This document shows, one piece after another, positions 19,100 to 26,277 of a stretch of 64,000 bases of DNA. How positions within the stretch are numbered: position 1 is the stretch's first letter; the number at the start of each line of letters is the position of its first letter. The stretch covers positions 62,001 through 126,000 of the forward strand of contig NZ_JANLNV010000023.1 in assembly GCF_025465935.1 (NCBI RefSeq), given 5' to 3'. The notes under the pieces are model-generated. The model made no database searches. It was not told the DNA's origin and saw only the letters and a program-made list of their open reading frames with translations. Position numbers and translations under genes: made by a program. The DNA comes from Pseudomonas sp. 7P_10.2_Bac1 (GTDB lineage: Bacteria; Pseudomonadota; Gammaproteobacteria; Pseudomonadales; Pseudomonadaceae).

Positions 19100-20506
19100 T
19101 TATGCTTTCTCAACCTGGTACCGCCCCATTGTTCTGATAACTTCCCCTCCGATTCGCAACCCGACAGGTCGGCAAACCTCTTCCCCGAAAACGTTCAAGC
19201 TTTTCTCTTTAATCACCATAAGCGGCGCATCCCCATCCACCCTAGTAATCAAGTCAAGATTCTCGAGCAAGAACTTCAGCCCTGTTTCGTTCCGCCAAAT
19301 ATGCTTTTCCACTATTCTCCCCAAAGCACCATGTAACGCTTGCAACTCTTCTTTTTTAATCTTATTAATTGCGCGAATCAGCGAAAGGACTTTCTTCACG
19401 CCAAACACTTGATACTGGCGTATCCGCATCGCTTGTAATGCCGCCCTAACTCTTTCCCCATTTCTTACTGAGGCAAGATCGGAGGATTCTCGCATTTCAT
19501 CCTCAAGAACCACATTCTCGCCAACTTGTTCTCCAATCACAGCAGAATCGAATCCTTTGGCGAGGTATTTGAAAATGTAACTGGAAGCGCGGCCGATAGC
19601 GGGGTCTCCACGTACAACCTTCATCTGGCCATAGGTTGCGAACTGCTCTTCACTGGTCGAAACAAAACACTCCATCACATCAGACATAATGAAAACCAAC
19701 ATATGCCAATGTACCGCTCCATCCTTATGGGTTTCCGCAATTCGAATTCCAAAATAACTTTCAATACCTGTCTTAATACCGCGCTTGCTTAGCAACGCCC
19801 TGACTCTCGACCAACCTGACGCGATGTATAGGTGGCTCGCTTTTACACCCAAATCCGGATTGTAACTACACTTCCCCTTCAGTGGATTTGGATGATATTC
19901 GGGAGGTGCAGTGTAGGTTACAAACAACCAACCCATCCCACGCTCTTCCGCAATTGCTTCAAAGTTTTTAGAAATCCAGTAAAGTTCGTTGAAACGATTT
20001 GCCGCTGCCTTATTAGCGAGGTCATACATCGAAATTTTCTGCCCTGTGAGGATATTGACCACAGCTTTTCCAGATAGAAATTTTTCGGTTTCGGCGGCTT
20101 TTGCGCGTGCCCTTGAAACTGTAGAATTAGAAGCGTAATTCTCGGCATTTGAATTACCACCGCCTACAATTCGATGTTTAGCTTCGTAATTCAATCTGGC
20201 AATATCAGCGTGCTGCTGAAGCCGACGCCTCCAGAAGCTCCGCGCTCTAGATTTTGCATCAACGATTGCGGTCGTCTTCCCCCTGATAACCACATTATAA
20301 AAGCCGGTGATCAACTCGACGAACTCACCACAAACTTTGTAATTGCGAATAGGGCGTCCGATGAAATATGCCGCCAGATTAATAGCCAGAAGTGAAATTT
20401 GCTTTATTGAGAGCACATGAAGTGGTGGCAAATCACATTGTCGAGCCTCAAGATCTGACTCTCCCTTTGAATCAACTTCGACAAGCAAGTTAATATTATC
20501 GAGCAC
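19100..20506 (-). CDS. HUH replication initiator, phage P2 gpA-like
   Basis: A 468-residue protein with gpA-type rolling-circle Rep motifs: FVTYTAPPEYHPNP (about 195-208), the metal-binding HWH in DGAVHWHMLVF (His266, His268) and the tyrosine pair YIFKY (Tyr310, Tyr314), spaced as in P2 gpA. It would nick a double-strand origin and let the excised circle replicate, stabilising the element. The start is GTG 20506 with AAGGA 6 nt upstream. It is transcribed in the order int, alpA, rep. It is shorter than P2 gpA (about 760), as in many satellite-type elements. Confidence 0.82.
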   Translation of the reverse strand: MLDNINLLVEVDSKGESDLEARQCDLPPLHVLSIKQISLLAINLAAYFIGRPIRNYKVCGEFVELITGFYNVVIRGKTTAIVDAKSRARSFWRRRLQQHADIARLNYEAKHRIVGGGNSNAENYASNSTVSRARAKAAETEKFLSGKAVVNILTGQKISMYDLANKAAANRFNELYWISKNFEAIAEERGMGWLFVTYTAPPEYHPNPLKGKCSYNPDLGVKASHLYIASGWSRVRALLSKRGIKTGIESYFGIRIAETHKDGAVHWHMLVFIMSDVMECFVSTSEEQFATYGQMKVVRGDPAIGRASSYIFKYLAKGFDSAVIGEQVGENVVLEDEMRESSDLASVRNGERVRAALQAMRIRQYQVFGVKKVLSLIRAINKIKKEELQALHGALGRIVEKHIWRNETGLKFLLENLDLITRVDGDAPLMVIKEKSLNVFGEEVCRPVGLRIGGEVIRTMGRYQVEKA

Positions 20507-20626
20507 AGGAAATCCTTGTAGTTCTACTTTTCCTCCGTGACTACTTGATGGGCAGGCTATATACCGTCGTGGTATTGCCGCTAGAAGCCAAGGCTGTGAT
20601 CGCCCTAGCAGAGTGAAGCAATGTAC

Positions 20627-20803
20627 TTAGCGGAGACCACCACGATGGCGGATGAAAGCCTCGACCTCTTCATCCATCCACCGACTCGCCCTTCCAATCT
20701 TGATTGGGGCAGGGAATTCTCCATCCTTGATCATTTTGTAGAGCTTTGTTTTTCCTGCCTGAAGCCTCGAGGAGACATCTCGCATACGCAAAAGTGAAGC
20801 CAT
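20627..20803 (-). CDS. AlpA-like excisionase/regulator
   Basis: A 58-residue MerR-like winged-helix protein (LLRMRDVSSRLQAGKTKLYK, then FPAPIKIGRASRWMDEEVEA), the AlpA/Torf signature. AlpA-type proteins activate or assist integrase-driven excision. The start at 20803 has AAGGAG 8 nt upstream; the longer frame to 20851 lacks support. It lies between integrase and rep on the same strand. Confidence 0.9.
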   Translation of the reverse strand: MASLLRMRDVSSRLQAGKTKLYKMIKDGEFPAPIKIGRASRWMDEEVEAFIRHRGGLR

Positions 20804-20980
20804 CAATCTTTCTCCTTGTGGGCGCCACACATCGGCGGGAGGCATTCTCAAAAAAAAACCTCCCCACGTAAAGAATTACTTGACAAGAGTATTCGCAGAG
20901 GATACCGATAAAATCGGAAAACCAATCAAATACCCTTGAATTTGGCCGATTTACCGTTCGTCTGAAATATTAGGCAGATT

Positions 20981-22201
20981 TCATGGAGAGTCGCTAGGGG
21001 CGCTAGGCTCGGCGCTCTGCGCTTTGACCCCCGTTAGATAGTCGCTCCACAGCTGCATTGCCTCCCTACGTCTTGATAGTAAATTGCCCCGCCTGTATGC
21101 AGCCTCAACATTGCTCTCGATGGCATGCGCCAACGCCATTTCTCGCACCTCCCTTGCGACCGTATGCTCTTCGCTCAGATAGTCTGTGAATGTCGACCTA
21201 AAACCATGAACGGTTGCCTCCCCTCGCCCCATTCGCACGAGTAACGCTTTCATGGTTCTTCCTGACAATGGCTTGCCGGGTTTGATACCTGGGAAAATGT
21301 AGTCTGCGTCTAGGCCTCTTACGCGAGCGAGCACTCCAAGTGCCTCAGCGGTTAGCGGCACGACATGTATGCGTTTTAGCTTCGTTCTGGTAGCCGGAAT
21401 CGTCCAAGTTGCCTCGGCCATATCGATTTCTGCCCACAAGGCGCCGAGCGTTTCGTTCGTCCTTACAGCTGTATGAATCGTGAACTCCAGCGCTCTCGCG
21501 CTCAAAGCCGTTTGCGTTGCCACCCTAGCGATAAAAGCGGGCATATCTCTGAAGGGCATAGCCGGGTGATGCACGACCCGCTCACTCTTCGGTACAGCCG
21601 GCAAAATCGTTGCTAGGTGGCCTCGCCAGCGAGCAGGATTTTCCCCGGCGCGGTAACCGCGAGCCTTGGCATAATCCAGAATGTTTTCCATCCTGCTTCT
21701 CACCCGAGTTGCCGTCTCTGTTTTAGTTTTCCAGATCGGCTGTAGGATCTGCAGGATCTGGTCTGTATCTACAGCATCAACATCTTTGTCACCGATTATC
21801 GGAAACGCAAAACGCTCTAGGGTGTCCGACCACTGCCACGCGTGCTTAGCGTTCTTCCACATGTGCTTTCGACCGTCGATGAACGCGATTGCACACTCCT
21901 TGAAGGTACGACCGCCCGCTGCGCGCTGAGCCGCTTGCCTAGCTTCTTCCTTTCGGTTCATTACTGGATCGATGCCACTCCGAGCAAGACGCTTTTGCTC
22001 GAGAGCCATTTCGCGCGCTTCCTTAAGCCCTACTGCTGGGTATCCACCTAGACCAAGATCTTTACGCATGCCTCCGACTTGATAGCGAAGCACCCAAGAC
22101 TTTGAGCCGCTCTCCCTAACCACCAATCGCAACCCATCCCCATCCTCATAAGAGCCTTTTTCAGTAAGCTTCTTAACCTTCAGCGCTGTCAGCTTGGCCA
22201 C
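20981..22201 (-). CDS. Tyrosine integrase of island 1 (P4/CP4-57 type)
   Basis: A 406-residue integrase. It has the N-terminal DUF4102 arm-binding domain (LTALKVKKLTEKGSYEDGDG), the SAM-like core-binding domain (about 100-190) and a complete catalytic domain: Arg in HTAVRTNETLG, HGFRSTF (His-x-x-Arg), the second His in MALAHAIESN and the nucleophile Tyr in VEAAYRRGN. The start is GTG 22201 preceded by a perfect AAGGAGG. It recombines the ssrA 3' end and lies beside the right att copy at 22350. All catalytic residues are present, so it is probably active. Confidence 0.95.
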   Translation of the reverse strand: MAKLTALKVKKLTEKGSYEDGDGLRLVVRESGSKSWVLRYQVGGMRKDLGLGGYPAVGLKEAREMALEQKRLARSGIDPVMNRKEEARQAAQRAAGGRTFKECAIAFIDGRKHMWKNAKHAWQWSDTLERFAFPIIGDKDVDAVDTDQILQILQPIWKTKTETATRVRSRMENILDYAKARGYRAGENPARWRGHLATILPAVPKSERVVHHPAMPFRDMPAFIARVATQTALSARALEFTIHTAVRTNETLGALWAEIDMAEATWTIPATRTKLKRIHVVPLTAEALGVLARVRGLDADYIFPGIKPGKPLSGRTMKALLVRMGRGEATVHGFRSTFTDYLSEEHTVAREVREMALAHAIESNVEAAYRRGNLLSRRREAMQLWSDYLTGVKAQSAEPSAPSDSP

Positions 22202-22349
22202 TCACACCTCCTTTGCACCACATTTAGTCCCACACTAAAACGCGGATTGAAACATACCATGGCGAACGTCAGCGACCTAACACATCAGTAAAACCTAATA
22301 AAAACAATAGGTTGAGAACAATATAGAACATAAGAGAACTCATATTCGC

Positions 22350-22368
22350 ATCCCCCCGGCTCCACCAA
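22350..22368 (+). other. Attachment site, second copy (right end of island 1, left end of island 2)
   Basis: Exact 19-bp copy of the ssrA end, ATCCCCCCGGCTCCACCAA. A second integrase gene begins 200 bp to its right, so this site is likely both attR of island 1 and attL of an older island. Confidence 0.88.
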
Positions 22369-22378
22369 CTTTACATCT

Positions 22379-22404
22379 AAAGACGTCCACGGACGTCTTT
22401 TTTT
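22379..22404 (+). terminator. Terminator after the second att copy
   Basis: AAAGACGTC-CACG-GACGTCTTT followed by TTTT is a strong intrinsic terminator. It sits 11 bp beyond the att core, where an ssrA terminator would be, and probably served ssrA before island 1 entered. Confidence 0.85.
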
Positions 22405-22480
22405 GTGCCTGAAATTCAGCAAAATCAAGGGTTTAAGCGCTATTGGGCTCCGTAGAGGTTTTCTGAGTTCCAGCCGTTTG

Positions 22481-22542
22481 GGTATTCCAAATGGTATTCC
22501 AAATGGTATTCCAAGCCATCCGGTGCTATTTTTTGGAATACC
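22481..22542. repeat. GGTATTCCAA iterons beside att
   Basis: Three direct copies of GGTATTCC(AA) with 12-bp spacing (from 22481, 22493, 22505) and one inverted copy TTGGAATACC at 22533-22542 lie between att and the truncated integrase. This arrangement fits integrase arm-type sites or an autoregulatory operator. Confidence 0.7.
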
Positions 22543-22566
22543 AAAACGGTGTCAGAGAAAGCTCTC

Positions 22567-23352
22567 ATGCCTGCTCCAGCCCTTCGCCTCTCCGACCGCC
22601 AGCTCAAGGCAGTCAAGGCAAAAGACAAGGATTACGTCCTTAGCGATGGTGACGGCCTTCAGCTCCGAGTCAGGAGCAATGGCTCGATGCTGTGGAACTT
22701 CAACTACCGCGAGCCGGTAACCAAAAACCGTATCAATATGGGGCTGGGCACGTACCCAGAGCTCTCATTAGCGAACGCAAGCATCAAGCGGATCACCCGC
22801 TGCCTGATCGAATGGCAACTGCACACCATGACCCGCCCTGCCGAAGCGGCTACCACTCGATGGGCAGACATCGACTTCGACAAACGCATCTGGACCATCC
22901 CGCCGGAGCGCATGAAGAAGCGTCGTCCGCACACCATCCCGCTGACCGAACAGGCACTCGCCTTACTGGAGGCGCTCAAGCCCCACAGTGGCCACAGGGA
23001 ATACGTGTTCCCGGCAGATAGAAACCCGCGCACCCACGCCAACAGTCAGACTGCCAACATGGCGTTGAAACGCATGGGCTTCCAGGACCGCTTGGTCAGC
23101 CACGGCATGCGCTCCATGGCCAGCACCATTCTCAATGAACACGGCGACTGGGATGCCGAATTGATCGAAGTAGCACTTGCTCACGTCGACAAGGATGAGG
23201 TGCGCAGCGCCTACAACCAAGCGGATTACATTGAGCGCAGACGGCCCATGATGAACTGGTGGAGCGACCACATTCAACAAGCCGCCACTGGTAGCCTGTC
23301 CGTCTCGGCGGTTCAAGCAAACCGTGGCTTGAAAGTCGTATCGATACGCTAG
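22567..23352 (+). pseudogene. Internally deleted tyrosine integrase of island 2
   Basis: The frame encodes the N-terminal arm-binding domain (LSDRQLKAVKAKDKDYVLSD to GLGTYPELSLANA) joined directly to the catalytic domain (TMTRPAEAATTRWADIDFD). About 130-140 residues covering the core-binding domain are missing, so the product is 261 residues instead of about 400. The remaining catalytic residues look intact: Arg in TMTRPAEA, HGMRSM, ALAHVDKD and SAYNQ. The frame is open, so a short protein could be made, but it should not catalyse recombination. Start is ATG 22567; GTG 22549 is also in frame. The loss would lock island 2 in place. Confidence 0.85.
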
Positions 23353-23577
23353 CCGACCACCAACTTAAGCAGAGGCCTCAACTGTGTTGCCACTGACCGA
23401 AAATTGACCCAGTAAAGGCTTGTTCTTTGACCAACACAATCACTCCCTCTTAGAAGATCAATTGCAGTTCCTACCTGTACGTAAGCCACCAAAATTTTCA
23501 ATGAATCAAGGGCAATTCAACGCCACCTCTTAGATACAATGAAACCATCTTTTAAACTGCTGATAATTCAATTTATA

Positions 23578-26277
23578 TCAGGACTTTTTTTCATCAAACA
23601 CAGTAAGATGATTTCTATTAAACTGTTCAATCCCATAACGCCTTAACCTTTCCAACCACTCTTCCGCCACTGTTCTGGACACACCCAGCTCCATGGCAGC
23701 CTCGCGCAGCAGTGAAAATTCGGTTCGTAAGGTAGTTGGCATAATTCCCGGATCATCGGTATTGACCAATACTCTCACCGGTCCGCGCCGCAAGCCAAAT
23801 AGGTTAAATCTGCCGCCATTTTCCAGCAGCGATTCATTTGGCGGACTCCAGCGGAAAATCGGGTGCTCTTTATGGTTTTCCAACCGCGCGATGTAGACAT
23901 TCGACGTAGGATTAGTCTCGATGATCAGTCCCATCTGGTCATATTGATCAAGTAAGTAATCCTGCAGGGCGTGCATGAAATCTAATTCTGGACGAGTATC
24001 TACGTCATCGATAATTCCACGCACCGGCTTAGCATGCCCTGCATACAGCGCCTGACCGTCCCACTCAGAACCCATTCTCACCATAACCAATGGCAGCTTG
24101 CTCTGTGCCGCCATGTGCGCGTGACGGTAACGGTAAATGCGAGCTGCTGTGTCTGACGGATGGTTAATCACTGCGGCATCAGGTACTGCACACCGCTCGC
24201 GTTCGCTTCTTGGTTGATCGCCATAAAGCTTTTGCCAAAGATAATGACAGTTACGGCGCAAGCACCAAGCCCGATGTAATTCTGAGGGAGACACTGATAC
24301 TAACCCAGGCAGTGGCTTAGCATTGCCATCGCCTTCCTGGTGATCTATGTCCAGCTCAGGTGGCTCAAGCCAAAGGGTGAAGGGAAAAATGCGCGCAATA
24401 CGTCGTTCAATGATGGGCAGCACCTGTTGCGCCAACGGCAAACGGCCACTCAGCGTCGTTGCGTAATGCCAAAGCCAAACCAGATTATCCAGATGCTCAT
24501 CCAGAGGGACGATCATCTCGCCCTGCCGCTCCACCCACTGTGCGGGTTCGATCCCCAAGGCCAGAGCATGTCCCAGGCGATCACCATCGCGCATTTCACA
24601 GAAGCGCACCGTTTCGTCAATATGACGCATGCCGGACACGGGATGAGCATAGTCCTCGCCCGCGTGGATACTTAGATGAAAACCGCTGCCGGCCTGTTCT
24701 CCGTCAGGACGCGATACAAAACCCTGACGCAGCCAACGTAACATGGGAGAAAACCACTCGATACGCAGGTCGTTTTCATCGCCTGCCACGTCCAGTCCGC
24801 GAAACCAGAGCGCCGGCTGGAAATGAAAGTGCTGATTGAGATGGCCGCCCAGAAATTCCGGCAGACTCCAGCCACTCTGCCGCGACAGACCTGCAAACAA
24901 ATCGTCGGCACTTTTCCAGAGCTTCTCCATATCTGCCCTGGGTTCTTTGCCATATGCACGTTTTTTCTTTTGCGAGCGTGAAAAATGGCCACAAAACTGC
25001 CAACGCTCCAACGATTGCAGATATTGCCCAGCAGCCCCCTGGAAACTAACTTCATGTTCTCCGAAAATATAAGGCGGTACTACCCCGTGCTGCTTACTTT
25101 GCCTCGCAACTGCCGCAACGAATGTAGTTACAAACTTCGGCGAAAACGTACCTGGCCCTGACTTCACTTCGACCACATCGCCCTTATCCACCAGTAATCG
25201 GCGCACGTTATCCTGCAAGGCACCCTTGCTACCACTCCGCAAAGGCCCCTGAAAGTAACGTTCAACGAAACGGGTCAAGCCCTGACCATCCATTATCAGC
25301 CGTCGGCGTACATCATTAAGCATCTGCAGCCAGCACAATATGGCAACACGCGACTGCGGGATAACCTTGGCATCACGATACAAGCAGCATAGGTAGAGCA
25401 TCAGCCAAAGCCATCGGTTGGCACAACCACGCATCATCGCCTGGGCAAACTGGCGACATACCCACAATGCAGAACCTACTGGCTCTTCTGCATGTCTTGC
25501 TGCTAGCAACCCCCAGTCCGGCAGCTTTTCTTTGATAGCCATAGGGTCATTCAGCCGCGTTGTAATATCCTGCTCAACAACAGAGAGTTCCAGCAGTTGA
25601 ATCAGCAAATGCCGCATACGTTTCAGCAGCTGGTTTAGATGCTGCTTCTCCTGCTTGAGCCAATCTGCATCCCTATCACCTTCCTTTACCCCGCTAAAAC
25701 CATCGGCATTCAACAGATAGTCACCCAAAATGACACTGTCGGCCGCAACCCCCCCTAGGTGGACATGTCCCTCGGCATGCGGTAAAGCTGGGTTGGGTGG
25801 TGGCGCAAAGAATGGTGCCTGCGCCAACACTACACGGCAGATATCCAGCTCCTGTGGCTGAGGATTCTCGTTCAGCCAGACACTCAAATGCCAGGCCACC
25901 AGCAGTGTCGGGTCCAGTTCCGCCGCTAGTCGCGCATAGGCTTGCACCTCGGTCTCGCGGTAGCAGACTAAATCACCATTGCGTAGGAGCAACTGGTCGA
26001 TCAAGTAATCCAACCAAGGCAACTCAGGCCCGACAAACAGCTTGGCATCGCACAACCGGTCCATCAGTCGGTGTACATCGTTCAGGCGATAGCGGCGTGG
26101 GTACCGCGCGTCCAAAGTATCAGCTAGCAACTGGTAGCAGTCATCCTGCAAAGCATGCCACCTATCTTGTGCTATGCCCTTCGGTGGACTGAGCAACTCA
26201 GTCCACAATCGTGCCGCGAGCCGATCGCTGCCATAAAAGCAGCCAGTGGCGTGCTCTGAAAGTGAACGGTTCAGCAT
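23578..26277 (-). CDS. rdrB: RADAR system adenosine deaminase-like protein RdrB
   Basis: An 899-residue protein with a complete adenosine-deaminase motif set spread over an unusually large chain: HVH metal ligands (171-173, in AEGHVHLGG), HAGED (538-542), DRLGHALALG (566-575), ETNPTSN (787-793) and NTDDPG (839-844). ADA proper is about 340 residues; the size and the insertions between motifs fit RdrB. In studied RADAR systems RdrB forms large assemblies with RdrA and deaminates adenosine nucleotides or RNA on phage infection. Its ATG shares one base with the rdrA stop (TGATG at 26275-26279), so the two are translationally coupled. All catalytic residues are present. Confidence 0.93.
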   Translation of the reverse strand: MLNRSLSEHATGCFYGSDRLAARLWTELLSPPKGIAQDRWHALQDDCYQLLADTLDARYPRRYRLNDVHRLMDRLCDAKLFVGPELPWLDYLIDQLLLRNGDLVCYRETEVQAYARLAAELDPTLLVAWHLSVWLNENPQPQELDICRVVLAQAPFFAPPPNPALPHAEGHVHLGGVAADSVILGDYLLNADGFSGVKEGDRDADWLKQEKQHLNQLLKRMRHLLIQLLELSVVEQDITTRLNDPMAIKEKLPDWGLLAARHAEEPVGSALWVCRQFAQAMMRGCANRWLWLMLYLCCLYRDAKVIPQSRVAILCWLQMLNDVRRRLIMDGQGLTRFVERYFQGPLRSGSKGALQDNVRRLLVDKGDVVEVKSGPGTFSPKFVTTFVAAVARQSKQHGVVPPYIFGEHEVSFQGAAGQYLQSLERWQFCGHFSRSQKKKRAYGKEPRADMEKLWKSADDLFAGLSRQSGWSLPEFLGGHLNQHFHFQPALWFRGLDVAGDENDLRIEWFSPMLRWLRQGFVSRPDGEQAGSGFHLSIHAGEDYAHPVSGMRHIDETVRFCEMRDGDRLGHALALGIEPAQWVERQGEMIVPLDEHLDNLVWLWHYATTLSGRLPLAQQVLPIIERRIARIFPFTLWLEPPELDIDHQEGDGNAKPLPGLVSVSPSELHRAWCLRRNCHYLWQKLYGDQPRSERERCAVPDAAVINHPSDTAARIYRYRHAHMAAQSKLPLVMVRMGSEWDGQALYAGHAKPVRGIIDDVDTRPELDFMHALQDYLLDQYDQMGLIIETNPTSNVYIARLENHKEHPIFRWSPPNESLLENGGRFNLFGLRRGPVRVLVNTDDPGIMPTTLRTEFSLLREAAMELGVSRTVAEEWLERLRRYGIEQFNRNHLTVFDEKKS

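Larger units (their letters stand above)
15777..22350. mobile_element. Integrative mobilizable element in ssrA (island 1)
   Basis: The segment between the two 19-bp att copies holds, left to right, a DUF2971 gene, an oriT-like region, a small ORF and MobV relaxase (all +), then a 94-residue ORF, a gpA-like HUH Rep, an AlpA-like regulator and a tyrosine integrase (all -). There are no conjugation (type IV secretion) genes, so it would depend on a helper element. Its coding sequences are A/T-richer than the neighbouring core genes. Bases 15828-16154 carry no gene that I can support. Confidence 0.88.

Noticed and set aside
22481..22542. Short direct repeats as a CRISPR array
   Set aside because: Repeats are about 10 bp with 2-4 bp between them and one is inverted; no spacers or cas genes.
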